From the NCBI GenBank assembly GCA_013397845.1, contig VZTG01007409.1, positions 1,836,485 through 1,900,484 on the forward strand: a stretch of 64,000 nt of DNA, read 5' to 3'. Position 1 is the stretch's first letter. Each line of letters begins with the position of its first letter. Positions 12,235-26,340 of this stretch are shown here, piece by piece. The notes beneath the pieces are model-generated. The model saw only the letters and a program-made list of their open reading frames with translations, made no database searches and had not been told where the DNA came from. Source of the stretch: Melanocharis versteri. Lineage: Eukaryota > Chordata > Aves > Passeriformes > Melanocharitidae. Made by a program: the position numbers and the translations under genes.

Positions 12235-15200
12235 CTCACTCATCAATTACAGAATCTAGAAGGGCACTGAAAAGAGGAGTCTATCACCATAGGAAATGTA
12301 AATACTAAAAATTTTATTTATAGAACTTTTATTGTCTATAATTTGAACTAGTTCTTAAAAAGAATGTAATTGGACTAAGACAAATTCTTTGTTCAGATGA
12401 GCAAGATTTAAGTTCGACTAATAAGAACTAACTCACACATAAACTCAGAAGTTGCACTGCAATGAGCTGATGGAGAATTTTTGTAACCTACTTTATAACC
12501 AGGATACAACATGCTCATCAAAAGGGAAAAATGATGCTATTAAAAAAACTAATATATATATATAAAAAAAAAAACAAACCAAAAAACCAAAAAAGCTAAT
12601 GGAAATGGCCACTCTGCCTTCTGCTTTGAAAACATTTTTTTTCTCAGTGTAAAAAGAAATATGAAGTCTGAAGCACTCGTGCAGAAAGAAGATTATCTTT
12701 AGTGAGGAAAAACTATTTTACCTATATTGAGTGTTTTGACAGCATCAGCTGGTCTAAACATTTGTCAGAAGTCAGGAATTAATTTCTGGGTTCCAGATTT
12801 AGACTTTTAGATTTTTTATTTTGTATTACAGAATAAGATAAATCATTGGATAGAGACTCTTTCATCAATGTCTAAGGTTAAGACCTCTAGGCTTTTAAGT
12901 TCCTATCATAGTCAAGGGGAACAGAGCTCCATTCAGTTGTCAGGCATTTAGTATCAATATAAATGCCTTACAGTATTCAAGACATCTTCAGTGGGCCAGA
13001 AAAAGTGACACAGGAGGAAAATTGTGCCCTTCCGGACCAGCAAATATGGTGAGGAAGAATATGATGAGGTATCTTAAGTGACATTAAATATCTATCATTT
13101 AGGCAGCTAAACCTTTCCCACCTGAGACTGCAGGGTCATTCAATTCCTCTAGGAGCAAATGCCTTCATGGGATCAGCTGAAGAGCTTCTCAAACTATACT
13201 GACTGTAATGCTTAGACATCTGGCTTAGACAGCAAACTGATATAAACATCCAAGTAAAGATATCTTAATCTGTTGATTGGTTCCGAGGTTTTGGTTGGTT
13301 TCATTTTGTGTTTTTTGTGGTTTTTTAAATTTGTTTTAACTAATTGGAACTTACTATAAAATGCAATTAATTATAACTAATTTGTTTTCTTTCTCAACTC
13401 ATTCCTCTACAAGGCTAACAAGATAAATTAGCTGTTTATATCTAAAAGCTAGTGTACTTTTGAAACATCTTAGCAGAAATATTGATCAAAGAATTCTGTT
13501 TTTACACAGTCACTCTTTTTGAAAACAGCACAACTTATGTATTCTTTAATAATCAAATTCTGCAACACTCCTAAATTGCAGATACCAACGAACTGAAAAA
13601 GACCGAGTTCTATTCTATTCTTGGACATAATAGAAGACTGGCATAACTAACAAACTTTTGGTAGTAACCAGCTGCCTAGTTAGATAATTATGCACCAATG
13701 TCTAATGGAAATTCTTTTTTCATGTAAATTTTCTGCTATATGAATTTGTCATATTCTAGAAGTGTGTAAAATATTGCTGGAGTGAGCTCCTTGTAAGCAA
13801 TTTGTGTAAATAATCCTTTGAAACTCGCCTGCTCAAAACTTTTTCTCTGCATTTATTTTTTAGACTCCTTAGTGTTTGTTACTCTGTAAGAAAGTGCATG
13901 AACAAGAAAGAAATCATAACACTGTGTTGCTGGCCTATCTAGAACTTTACTAGAGGAGCTGATGGAAGTTTATACAGACCCAAATTCAGAATTCTTGCTC
14001 TATTTCAAGTCATATTGAGTTATGTCAGCAGTGCCATATATCATTTCGTTGTGGCTTTGCACAATCTCAATCAGCATAGCAAGGAATAATGTGCATGTGT
14101 GGTCAAAAAAAAATAGTTTTCTCACATTCCAATCCTACTTCAGTGCTCATCTCTACACAGGTTTCTACCAGTCTTATGTTTTTGATTTCTTTTCAGAGAC
14201 TATTGGGTATTTTTCTGTTTCTGTGCATCATAAGAAAGACTGAAATGTTGAAATAATTGGAGAAAATTTTTTACAAATATTGGTATTCAAGTCCTCTACT
14301 TGGGCACAAATTTCTTAAAATCCCAACTAAATTCTGAAGTAAAAACTCCACAGATTATTGCAACACCATCAGTTCCTTACTACTCTCTGGACAACCACTA
14401 TGTAAAGAAAGTAACAAAGCATTGACTGAGTCTCATATCTGTATTCCTCTGAATGGAAAGGATAAAGAGAAAGGTAATCTATTAAGGAATAAAATCAAAG
14501 GAAAAAAAATCCATAAAATGCAGCTCATGTCAATTCATAATATTCCTGGATAGGTGGCATGTGAAACTAATAATAATATTACCAATAATATTACTACTAA
14601 TAATAATGATATAGAACAAGGTAAGAGTTGATGATATTTCTTGGGAACTTCTTGCTACTATGATACTTTCTAATGAAAAGCAAGCCAAAAACTATGTAAT
14701 TATATCCTGGATGGTACTTATGCAACTTCTAAAAATAATTTTGAAGTTCTCAAGGATTCATCAGACCAAAGGTTCAAAGTATCTCTTATATTCTGGAAAC
14801 TCTAGTCAAGTTTTGGGTTTTGCACATTAATATTTCAGGACTGGAAGGTGGAGATGGAGTATGAAGAAGATAAAATTGAATGAGTAATATTTTTCTTCTC
14901 AAAATTTCATCCTGCTCTTTCTGTTACACCCACCACAGCGCACTCTAATAAGACAAGTAACATGAGTTGCTGATGGGAGTTGCTCTCCTAGTTACTTTTT
15001 GGGAGAACTGTATCTGAGTTGAATAAAGTATTGTTTAATGTGTAGATCAACACAAAACAAATATTCCCATTGCAGCTTTGAGAGAGGCAAAGAAGAAAAA
15101 AAAATATAAAGATTTCATAGCACACTTTTTGTTTGAGAAAACTTTGATAGATCTGAAGCTATGAACCCAACTCAACTGTGCATGAAAAATATTTAAAATC

Positions 15201-15517
15201 TTCCTTAGATTAATTTTCTATCTCAAAAGATATGAAACAATTCAAAACTTCTATTACTTAGTTCAAACTGAAAGTATTCTTTAATGTTTTCTCTGAGTTA
15301 TAACTAAAATGTAATATCCTTAGTTCAAGCCAGAAATACGATAAAAGAAAGGTATTTTTTTTTAAACAAGAAAAATAATCTTCAAATTCAGAGAGAGAAA
15401 ATATTTATCCAGCCGTTCTACCCACAAAGGTAGCAGATTGATAGAAATCATGAATCACAAAGGTAGAATTAAAAAAAATAATTTAAAAAATGTAAATCAC
15501 CCCAATTAATTGAGATT
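12235..15517. other. Unique AT-rich DNA
   Basis: No recognisable gene. A TA and A-rich spot lies near 12,551-12,595 and a TAA-type simple repeat near 14,567-14,610. One 73-codon plus frame at 14,022-14,243 matches nothing I know. Confidence 0.55.
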
Positions 15518-15553
15518 CAGGCATTCATTGAGGCATTAATTGAGGCATTCTAG
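15518..15553. repeat. Three imperfect 12-bp tandem units
   Basis: Three adjacent 12-base units share the core AGGCATT: CAGGCATTCATT, GAGGCATTAATT and GAGGCATTCTAG. It is a minor tandem repeat next to the LTR fragment. Confidence 0.85.
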
Positions 15554-15689
15554 GGATCTGAGTCTACCTTCCCTCTGATCATCACACTCACACCAACGAA
15601 GAACAAACTTGGATAAAACTGAACAAGAACAGCAATACTGGAATCAGAACCAACTTTAATGTCCAACACGAAACAATCCAACACCTCAC

Positions 15690-16036
15690 TCCATCTTTCC
15701 AGCTTGATAGACTGTTACCAGGGTGAAAGGCATGGATTAAGTGGCAGGAAGGGAAGTCTGGCATCAGTTAGTGGATGGTGAGAAACTGCATTGTGAATCA
15801 CTTGTTTTTCCCTTTGTAGTATCGTTATTATTATCATTATTAGTATCACGATTTTTGTTATAATTTACAATTATAACTGTATTTTACTTTATTTTCAATT
15901 AATAAACACTTCTTATCTCGACATACAAGTTTTACTTTTATTCTCCTCCCCATTCCCCCAGGATGGGGAGGGAAACAGGGAGGTTGAGTGAGTGGCTGCG
16001 TGGAGCTTAATTTCTAGCTGGGCTTAAGCCACAAAG
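15690..16036 (+). mobile_element. ERV LTR fragment (R/U5 part), avian LTR family A
   Basis: From about 15,745 the sequence follows the 3' half of avian LTR family A in forward orientation. It shows GGTGAGAAACTGCATTGTGA, a degenerate ATT repeat, an AATAAA polyadenylation hexamer at 15,901-15,906, CTTATCTCGACATACAAG, and the GC-richer end GAGTGGCTGCGTGGAGCTTA. It finishes near AAGCCACAAA. The U3 half is absent or unrecognisable, so the left limit is approximate. No primer-binding site follows the right end, which argues against an attached proviral interior. Confidence 0.78.
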
Positions 16037-16461
16037 GCTGTCAAATCCATGTCCCTCTATTTTAGAGACAAGGATTTGTGAGGATGGTATCAAATGTTTT
16101 ACTTCTAGACTCTGATTTATAGGAAACTGTCAAAATTCTTTTAAGATTTAGCTGTACTTAATGAGACAAAAATAATACGAGAAAGATAATGTCTCCATCT
16201 TAGGCTGAACGCTTCTTCTTATCCAGAAGTATGAAATAGCTTGTATCTGAAGTATCTTTGTATAAAATTATTTTCTTTACTTCTCTATATCAGTTTCTAA
16301 GAAAACTTATCTGAAAATATACTTTCATCCTTTAACTTTTTCCTATAAATGAAATTTTAATAAAGTAGCCATAAACCAGCGATGTTATAAAAATATTAGT
16401 TATAAGAGTGGTTAAAATATAGCCAGCAAAACCATTGTTCAAAATGCTTTTCCTTTTTTTT

Positions 16462-16495
<34 letters not shown>

Positions 16496-18320
16496 ATGAC
16501 AGAAATGATAGTAAAATTGTTTGGTGATTAATAAACCACTCCCTAAAGTCTTTGTTGAAATGAGAAGTGAAAGTAATTAAGGATGATGTCCTCTGAAGAC
16601 AGCACTGACAGCTAAAAATCCATTAACAGAATATAAAAGGACTAACAACTAATGCATTTTTTTCATGTTTTTGGAGACTATGAAGAAAGTTGAAAGTATT
16701 GATTTACCATTAAGTGAAATTATGCCTGATTTTTTTAACCTTGTAATATTTGTTTTCAGTAGACTGTGGATGGATTTGTAGATATGATTTAAATGAAGCT
16801 TCATCTATAACTCATTGCTAAACTCCTCTGTAATCTTTTGATCAATTAAGATATTCTAAAGTCCCCAGTATAGCGACACAGTGTTGGAATTTTTAGCTTT
16901 TATGCAAACAGAAGTCATACTTAGTAGTTGAAATTCATATTGATAGTTCAAAACAAATCACGTGTTTAATGCAGATTTCTGACATTCTGCATGAAGTCAT
17001 GTTGTTTTTTGGTCAGAATATGTCACACTGTGTCATGTCACAAACTGTCCTGAATGGTACTACTGTAACAGGCTATGACAAACCAATGAGACATACTAGG
17101 AGAAATAAAGTATTTTTAAGACTATTTTGAAATCACTGGAATCGCAAGTATCCAGTTTGAATATTACACTTCAAACGGATTAGTGTAATTTTAGCTGCAT
17201 TTGTGCCTAACTATCAAGTTAAATCTCCTTTCTTTATACAGAATGTGCAGGTATAGGTATATAAATACACATGTATGCATATAAATTTTGGTCTGTGTAA
17301 CTTGTTATGTGTAGCATTTTGCAGTGAATCTAAGTGTAGTAGCAAGGTGTCCCCACCCCATCACTGCATCGGTGTTAAAAAACACAGCTAATGAGTTAAT
17401 TCTAATGGGTAGAGTTATGTCCATAGCAGACCTTCCATGTGATGATGTATATAATCCCATGCTTGCAGTACCATCCTGTGGTCTTCATACCCCATTATTT
17501 CCTTTTAGTGACGAGGACAAAAGGACTTATTTAAAAGCTTCCTTTCAGCCACAAGTAAGTGACAATTACTGTACTGTTCTGCCCTGCAGGGAATATTTTA
17601 AAGGGAATGACTGCCACACTCATGGTAACTTATCTAAAAAGACTGGTCAGGAGTTCTGATCAGCCTGTAACCAGTGTTTCAGTGGTGTTAAGCAAAACTG
17701 ACATAAGAAAAAAATTTTTTTAAGATAAATTTTCATGGGCATCCAAGGAAATACTGCTTCAGCAAAGTTAATAGAGACTATGAAAGACTTAAAAAATTTA
17801 GATTCTCTCGAGAGTATGCATCACAAGTTGGAGTTTTTGATCTGCCTCCTCTCAAGTGTCACTATTTCAAATCCTAACAGGAAGAAAACATTTTCTTATA
17901 GCACTGTCGGAAGCCAGCACATTAGCTATGTCCAAGTCCATTAGTTCTTTCCCAGACAAATCTGCTTTAGAAGGAACTATCTGGAAGCCTTGGAGACATG
18001 AGAAGCTGTATCTGTACACCTCAGGTCCCTGATTGCCTTTGACTCTCATGTATTAAGTAGAATAGACATATTCAGTGGAATCCTGTTATTATTGTTAACT
18101 AATTACCATATAATTTATTTGTCAAACTCAAATCTGCTATCATTTTGGCTCTTTTTAATTGATTATAAAGACTCTTTTCGTAAAAAAGAACAGAATTTCT
18201 AAATGTTAGGCACTAACAATTATGAAAATTAGAGTAAATATTGTTTGGATTGAGTGCACCCGTGTCAAGCCGATGGATGTCACCCAGTTTAGTGCTGTGG
18301 ATGAGACTCTAAGCTTTATA
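16037..18320. other. Unique AT-rich DNA with a long T run
   Basis: The tract at 16,448-16,491 is nearly pure T, including 27 T in a row from 16,465. A 111-codon frame opening with GTG at 17,324-17,659 is the longest frame in this part. It resembles no known protein and I do not call it a gene. Confidence 0.55.
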
Positions 18321-18508
18321 CAGTGAGGGAAGTGAGGCACTAGAACAGGTTGGCCAGAGCAGTGGTGGATTCACCATTCCTTAAAATGTTCCAGGCCAAG
18401 CTGGACAGGGGCCTGATCAACTTGGTCTAGTGGAAGGGTGGGGTTAGTACTAGATGATCTTTAAGGTCTTCTTCAAACCATACCATTCTATGATTTTATG
18501 ATTCTATA
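18321..18508 (+). mobile_element. CR1 LINE 3' end with intact terminal repeats
   Basis: The fragment runs from CAGTGAGGGAAGTGAGGCAC through AGATGATCTTTAAGGTCTTC to the diagnostic 3' terminus ATTCTATGATTTTATGATTC. It is 5'-truncated like nearly all CR1 copies and carries no reverse-transcriptase sequence. CR1 ends in short octamer-like repeats instead of poly(A), and that is what is seen here. Confidence 0.93.
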
Positions 18509-19151
18509 AATAGGCAGTAGTTTTAATATACTCAAGTATGACTCTGTAGAGTGTTGTTTACTTTTGTTCTCTCTTCAAGTTATATTCCATATATAATACA
18601 TAAATAAGATCAGAAATAAATTACGGCCTAGATTTAAAGCCATAATTTTTCTGTTGGCATATATGCACACAGTGATCTAATTGTTCTTGATTTTGCAGCC
18701 GGATCTCCAGAAATCTTGACTTTAGCTGGTAAAGAACAGAATTTCATCAACAAATATAAATAACCGATAACATTGTACTACCATTGGGCAAATGCCTCCT
18801 TGGAGATAAACACTGACTAGTATAATACACACCATCTTGGGAATCAAGCAGATACTGATTCTTGGGTCAAAAGTTGTCTGCATAAAATTTGTTATTTTCA
18901 TCACACCAGCATCATGCATTTTACTTCAATGCCTATAAGAAGGCCTCAGGGACTTGCTAACCTTTATGGGAAAAGTATTTTATAACTTATAATCTGTTCT
19001 AGAGGGCTAGATGGCTTTTTTTAGCTTCCTGTAAAATTTAATAGAGGATAGAAGTGCTATAAAATTCTATAGGTAATGTGACATCTTATAGGATAAAGAC
19101 AATCCTCATTCAGTTCCCTAGATATAACTTCTACAGTGTTCCTTCCCTATA
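18509..19151. other. Unique spacer between two CR1 copies
   Basis: AT-rich sequence without a recognised feature. A 65-codon minus frame at 18,722-18,919 has no recognisable relatives. Confidence 0.5.
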
Positions 19152-19340
19152 TCACAAAATCACAGAATCAATTAAGTTGGAATAGACCTCTGAGATCATT
19201 GAGTCCAACCCATGACCGAACACAACCTTGTCAACTAGACCATGGCACTAAATGTCACATCCAGCCTTTCCTTAAACCCCTCCAGGGACGGTGACTCCAC
19301 TCCCTCACTGGGCAGCCCACTGCATTTCGAAGTGTCATTT
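19152..19340 (-). mobile_element. CR1 LINE 3'-end fragment
   Basis: The plus strand starts with the reverse-complemented terminus (TCACAAAATCACAGAATCA). It continues with GTTGGAATAGACCTCTGAGA, TGAGTCCAACCCATGACC and CCTCCAGGGACGGTGACTCC. This is the usual reverse-complement layout of a CR1 3' end. It lies in opposite orientation to the CR1 copies on either side. Confidence 0.93.
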
Positions 19341-20805
19341 CCAACTCATTTATATTTTGTCCTTTTCAGTTTTGCTAATTTGTGTTTTATATGATCGATG
19401 TATACATAATAACTTATATTTTCTTCAAATGCATTGATAATAATTATATTATGTGCTTCTTAACGCATTAGATTCCTAAAAAACCCCACCAGTCATAATT
19501 GTAGATGCTTCTTAAGAAACAATATATAAATACTCCACATTTTTTAGATTCAGTCTAAAATTTTTGTAAGATTTTTGTACATTGATTTCTTCTAAAATTT
19601 TTAGTGAAAAATTAAGTTCCCTAAGCTGTTTACCAGTACTCACTCTTTTTAAAGTGTATTCTTAATAAGCTGATTCTGCACTTTTTTGAGATAATGTTGA
19701 GAAAATGGGAAAACCATTTTATAGGAAACCCATTGTTCTAACTTGTTATTAAACAATTTAATTGATTTCCATTCAAATAAGTCAAATGAATGTAACTTGT
19801 CAAGTACAGCCATGGAAAATAATGTTCTTAATAGAATCCATGCTTTTCTCATGCACACCTATTGAAGACAGATCTATTTTCTAAAATAGAAAAATAAATT
19901 CAAGATAATTGGGGAAGAAATGGCAATAGGTTGTTTTGAAAATGTTTTAAACGATTTAAACTGAATTTCCTATAGTCACAAAAGTTAAAGATGAAAATGT
20001 GCCTATGTTTTCCCATAAATGATCACCAATTATTTTTGTAAATGGCATTTTATATTATAAAAATATTGCCATTTCATATAGAATTGTAATGCAGTTTAAA
20101 TTAAGATATGCATGCTGTGAGGCATACTAGGCTAATCATATCAAGGTCGTTCTGTGTAAAGCTGGAGAATAGGATCTCAAAGGGACTGCATTTGCTTTGG
20201 GGCACGTATTTTCTGTAGTACACTCCCTAAGTCTTGATTCCCTATGCGCATCCTGCTTAGACCAAGACTGCATAACCCAGATAGTTATTGATGACGTTAT
20301 ACCAGGCGCTTTCATTTTTTTCAAAATAAACTCAGAATACTAATGTATCCGTAGTTCTTTGTAGTAGCAGTATGTTTAGGGAATTGTTGATAAGTACTCT
20401 GGCCCTGTAGCTCAAGTCTGTCATTAATGATGAAAGACTAGAAAGGGAGCTTTCTGCAGTTTATCTGATAAGCTTGGCAGTAAAGCCTGGAGTTCCTTAC
20501 TTTAAACAACATCAGGAACACAGGCTGTTTTTTTAAAAAAAAAAATTAGTCCATCTTTGAGCAAAGTGCCAGCCCCTGGAGATATAAAAAAGAAGATGCA
20601 TAGAACCAAATCCGGGACAGATATTCAAGCTTGTCCATTTTAACATTAACCACAATGAGCTGACGGACAAAAATCAGATCAAAGCAAGAGTAGTATCTTA
20701 AAGACTATTTTCAGAGATGTATATTAGCATTAAAGTGTTTGGGTAAGCCAACGTTTTTTATTTTCTTTAAAAGCTACTCTCAATCTTACTTCGAAAGCTG
20801 TGCCC
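19341..20805. other. Unique AT-rich DNA
   Basis: I see no gene or repeat I can name. Two minus-strand frames of 69 and 62 codons show no recognised domain. Confidence 0.5.
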
Positions 20806-21141
20806 TGACAATACTTAAGGGGGCTCAAAAGATAGTTGGAGAGAGACTTTTTACAGGTGTCTCTAGTGATAAGACAAGGGGTAGCAGTTTTATATTGGAA
20901 GAGGGTAAACTTAGATTGGACATTAAGGAATAATTTTTTTTTTACGGTGAGAGACATGAGGCACAGGAAGAGGTCGCCCAAAGAAACTGTGGATGTCCCA
21001 TCCCCGGAAGTGTTCAAGGCCAGATTGGATAGTGCCCTGAGCAACCTGACCTAATGGAAGGTGTCCCTGCCCAGGGCAAGAGAGTTGGTACTCGGTGATA
21101 CTTAAGGTACCTTCCAATTCAAACCATCCTATGATTCTATG
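20806..21141 (+). mobile_element. CR1 LINE 3' end, about 336 bp
   Basis: This is the longest clean plus-strand CR1 copy. Ordered landmarks are TTAAGGGGGCTCAAAAGATA, GAGAGACTTTTTACAGGTGT, GGATGTCCCATCCCCGGAAG, GTGTTCAAGGCCAGATTGGA, GGAAGGTGTCCCTGCCCAGG, and the end AACCATCCTATGATTCTATG. The small frames on both strands here (64-104 codons) are inside the repeat and are not host genes. It is 5'-truncated. Confidence 0.95.
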
Positions 21142-24100
21142 TGTCTCTTAGCTAATGGTGAGAAAATGCTTTGAGTTTCTTATGTGAAAGATTCTGAGTA
21201 AGTTCAATAAATAATGTGACTTACATTTTTATAACTTATCCTTCTGCTAAGGCCCAACATACTGCATAGGATACACGTATTCTCACTTATTTCACCACAG
21301 AGTTGCACAGATACATGGCTGGAAACTCAGAAGTAGCATTACAGCCCACAACACTAAATGACAAAAGTTTCCATCTTCAGCTAACTTGAGCAGAAGCTGC
21401 TATTAAATTCTGTAATTTTGATTTTTCTACTGGTCAAGAAAAATGGAAATACAACAATCAAAGTTTAATTACAAAAGGAGGTATTCTCAAAATGTATTAA
21501 TGCTGAGAATACAGACAGCAAATATTTTTAGGTAAATGAGACAAAAAAAAAAAAATCTAAAAATCCCTTTCACATGGAACAATGTGTATTTCAATTGGGT
21601 GTTTTCTTATATTTTGTACAGAAAATGTAGCATGACAAAAATCTGTATGGTGACAACAACATTTTAATGACTACTAAAATTTTACTTAATTTAAGGTAGC
21701 TATACAGTCCTGTAAACTTAAGTTTCATTTATATAAAACATCAAATGATGAATGCAGAATTTACATACAATCTGATCCTGAAGATACCCTAAATAATCCT
21801 GTTATATCATGCATAAGATCCTTACTGAGATAAAACCCAAACCACACCTGTCTCCATTAAATAGAAAAAATCATTCTCCCTAAAATACAGTTTTCTAAAA
21901 GCAGAATTATTAAAAGGAGTAAATAGTAGGCAGATTGTGAAATGACTATAAGACCACACAGATGTACGGATGTAAAACTGGAGCACTAAATTTTATGAGC
22001 AGAGTTTGTGGAGTAATTTTTTTAGATTTGAGTCAGAAAGAGACATTTCAGTGCATTCAAGAGACAGGAAGAGAAATCTCCATCAACCCAGAGGCTAGCA
22101 GAAAATTATCTTTAGGGAAAATGTATCCACTTCTCATGTCTCCCACTTTAGTATTTAGTTTAATGCACATCATGCATTTGGCTTCTGTCTCTGTTTTTCT
22201 TTCCCAGCATAATTTTTGTAACAGATTTGCCCTGAAGCATTAACTACCCTTGATAGTTTTCTCTCTTACTGTGTGATTACTTGCTTGGCATAACGACTTT
22301 TCTGCTTTTTTAAATTAATATTGTGTCACAGGAACTACTGTCAAAAAAGTTGACTTTAACGCAATATGGTAATTTCAGTAATGGTAAGAACATAGAGAAT
22401 GTTAATGTAACTACATTTCAGGTGTCCTGAGTAACCTTTCAGAATTTCCATGCTTTATTTTAGACAGTAAATTTTGACAAGGCATTTAAAAACATTCAGA
22501 TCTGTAATATGAAAATAGCAAAACACAGCTGAACAAAATTTCCCAACAGAACACTTTATTCTCTTTAGAAAGAATTGTACAAAAACCCCCCGACATCTCA
22601 TTAAAAAATGCTAATTTTATCTATGTTCGTCTAATGCTAACCTGACTTACTATGATATCAAATTAAAATTATCTTCACTCTTAAACTGTATACTAATATA
22701 CATTATATTTCAGAAACATAATTCCTCCTGTAGTCTTCATTATGCTTATATTATAAATTATACATTTTAAAAATAGAATTTTTTATATTTCCGGAATACG
22801 TTTTTTCAAGAAACTACTGAGATTAGGTCACTTGTTTTATTTATTTGCAAATTTTTAAGATTTTACTTTTAGCTTAAACACATGATGCATTAATTTTATC
22901 AACTGGAGTTTGAGGTGACCAAAATTCAAACTCTTGACCATTTATTATGTGACTTTGTAGCACAATGATATTGAACATTGCTTTACCACCGCTTCATTTG
23001 ATTTTATTAATGTGCTAAAACCATGAAAGAATTCTGGAGCATGGATAATTTTCGAATCAATAACTACATTTGACAGTGAAGAAGTTTTAGGTTTTTACTG
23101 CTCTGGGCAGTGAAAAGTTTAAGTGACATTACAGCAAAAATAAACCAGCATAATACTTATATTTTTTTCTTTCCTATTGATTCATGTTAAAAATAATGCA
23201 GTGAGGAAGCTACTAAAGGACAGAGTCTTTTCTTTAAAAAATACTGAGCAGTTAAATTGTATAATCCCACTTAATGTTTTGAGTTAATCTCCATATAAAT
23301 TCAGAGATTAAGTGAGAAATGAATGAATTTATGAATATTTTTTTATTTTGTCAGTAGCAAATCTTTCCTCAACATATGCTACACAGATACAAAAAGAGTG
23401 CTTCTCATAAACAAGCCACTGAAATTCAGTTCTTTTGCATAATAGAGATGGATTAGTTCTGTTCTGCTTAGTCTCCAGGCCCAGGGAAATGCAAATGCAC
23501 ATGTGGGTGTCTAGCTCATAAACTATACTTAACCGTATTTAAGAGGTCATATAAATGTTTTGCTAAAATTTCATCAGCTTTCGCCATTTAATTCCACATT
23601 ATGCATGTAAATGCTGATACTCTCACGTTTTTCCTAACATCAGAAACAATCCAAACCCATTTATATACATTAATCACAATATTTCAGTGTTAAACTGGTT
23701 AATGTAGTTCAACTTTTCTGAAATTATCACTAACTTTCAAAAACAGGGAATGCTAAATATGATAATTATAAGGCCTTGAAAGAAGTTTGGAACAGCCTAT
23801 GATCTCAAAGAAGAATAAAATTCACTCTTAAAATAACTAACCTGAACAAGGTTTTCACACTTGCTAAGGATAATGAAGTTCTTGGTATATGCTATCTACT
23901 TTATTAATTATGCAAAATTTTATGGTTTCTTTTCAAAAGGCTATTAAACTGGAATATAATTAAAAATATAATAGCTGAGAACAAATGTAAATGTTTCTGG
24001 AAGTATGAGATTAATAACTCTGGCATGAATTAACTATTATGTGGAACATATTGATATATTTTTCACACACAGCTTTACCACCGCATTTCATTTCTGATCT

Positions 24101-26340
24101 ACAAGATCACTTCTATTCATCACTTGTGTCTCAGCCAATTAATGAATGGTAACTGTGTCATGTTCGTGAACAGATTCAAATAGTTATTTCAGGTGTTAGG
24201 CAAATATTGTCTAGCTTTAAATTATTTAAAGTCTAGACCCAGGTATTCTGAGGTAATCACAGTGTTCTTGGGGTTTCTGTCTCTCTTTTCATCAGCAAAA
24301 AACTGGACCTAGTTGAATGCTGTTTGTTATATTTTTCTTGTGTCTGGATGATTTATACAAATGCATTCCTGCATTTTCCTTATCATTCTTTCTGCTAACT
24401 AATTTGAATATTTCTCTTTAATTTTTCATTATATAAATCTTTGTGAAGAAATATGGACGCTTTAAGGGTTTTATACACCTTATAAAAATACTTCAATTAT
24501 TTCACAGTTTAACATCCAGAAATCTCCAGCACACCCTGCAGCTGGATCTGCATTTTAGTACATCCTGCTCTAGGCAGATTGGACTTGTTGGCCTCATTTC
24601 ATTTGCAAGGAAAATATGCTCCAATTATCTCCATGAAGAGACCTGCTAGAACATATTTTTTTATTTCCTCCCTCTGGTAGGAAATTTGCATGTGCAGTGG
24701 AGTGGTTAGCTAGCACAGTTCCCCACGACATGGAGCTGAGACTGAAGGAATATACATTTTGTGCCAGAAATTAAGGATGCACTTCAAGGCATGCTGGTCT
24801 CATAGGCATAGCCTTTTACTCCATAATATATATTGGGTAGCTACATGTCAACATCCTGCCACATTTTTTCATGTCACATCCTCGTGCATTACAACTCTAC
24901 TAATAAATTAATTGAGTTTGGGTCATGAGGTAAACAGACACAAAATGGTAAAATTCACGAAAACCCCAAAACAGAGAAAAAAAAGGTTCCTAAAATTGAA
25001 TTATCTTATTTTTCAAAGCATGTAAATATATAGAATTAATTACCTCTGGTCATTGTTAAGTCTCAAATAATTATTTGGAATTTTCTGAGAGAAAACCAGC
25101 TATTACAGGCTAAATTGTTGAAAAGATCGTTGCAGCAATTTAACAGTATAGCTGAGTGAATTCCAGTGCCAAGGCACTTTCCCTGCTTGTGTATAATTTT
25201 CAATAGAAGCATAGCTACTACATATTTTTATGTGTAGTACAATATGAAATGCTGAGCTCAGAAAGAGATAGAAAATAACCTACACAAATGAACAAGATTT
25301 CTCACACCTCGGTTTGTGAGGCAGTTTGCTAACTCACCATTCAGGCCCACCAAGGCATCTGTCCAGCACAGTCAGGTGACGAGGACACGGAGAAGAGGCA
25401 GAGCACAAGCAGGCAAATACGTGTCAGGAGGACTTGTCTCCTGGCCAGAATCTCTTTCTGAGCAATTCACAGTCCATAGATACCAGTTTAATTTCATAAT
25501 TTTTTAAAACACAGAAAAATAAATAGGCTATTATTTGGGTATTTCCCCATTTTTGAGGAGGTTTAAGTGAATAGAGATATTTAATTCACCAAATTAATGT
25601 ATCCAATAGGTCACACAAGTACAAATAAAATCATCCATATTATCCATATATAATTCCAGTAATTTGCAATTCAGCTGAGACATTTTAGACCTTTGACAAT
25701 TACCTGTCGAAAGAATTAATCCATGAGGAATTTATAAACATTTTCACCTTATATGGACACAGAGAGTTTAGAGCTCATTTACAGAAAACTCATAGACAGC
25801 TGCCTTTTTTAGCAATGCTTATCAATTTCTATGGTAATTAGGATAAGTCAGGCCCAGTTAACATAGCTGCTATCATAAGCCCATGAACTTTATCAGCTGT
25901 TTCTATAAGATGTCAGTAGATGACCAACCTGAAGTTTTGAACTACAGAATGAATCTTGAATGTAGGAAATGGACAACTAAACTATACAAGCCTATCATCA
26001 AAAATGGCAGCAGGTCCAGAAGCATTTTCTTTTGACTGCCAAAGTGACAGTGCCAAGTCAGACACGACTGCCTCCTGTTCTTTTGCTCTGTACCGCTGTA
26101 AAAAGTCTAATTCCATTTTCTGTATTACCAGACATTGGAGCCCTGAAGGAAAAAATAGTTTTCTCCTTAGATTTCCCACTCCTTAATTCCTCTCCTCCAA
26201 GACAAACAAACCTCAACCTCCGCATGTTTTCTGTTCTGTATTTATTCAGCTCATCTTTTAGTTGAACTTATACAAATACAGAAACAAATGAGAAATTCAA
26301 TTGGAGATTCCTGTCTCAGAAGGAAGAACTGGGTATCATC
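21142..26340. other. Unique AT-rich DNA
   Basis: No gene or recognised repeat in over 5 kb. It has a few motif-rich patches that look compositionally like conserved noncoding sequence, for example around 23,460-23,640 (an ATGCAAAT octamer) and 24,060-24,240, but conservation cannot be judged from one sequence. The frames here are short, overlap on both strands near 25,956-26,265, and match nothing known. Confidence 0.5.

Noticed and set aside
17324..17659. 111-codon plus-strand frame, with a donor-like GTAAGT at 17,555
   Set aside because: It begins with GTG, the acceptor before it has a weak pyrimidine tract, and the translation matches no family I know. Frames this long occur by chance in 64 kb.
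20730..21117. Cluster of frames on both strands
   Set aside because: They lie inside a CR1 3' end, which is noncoding in this part.
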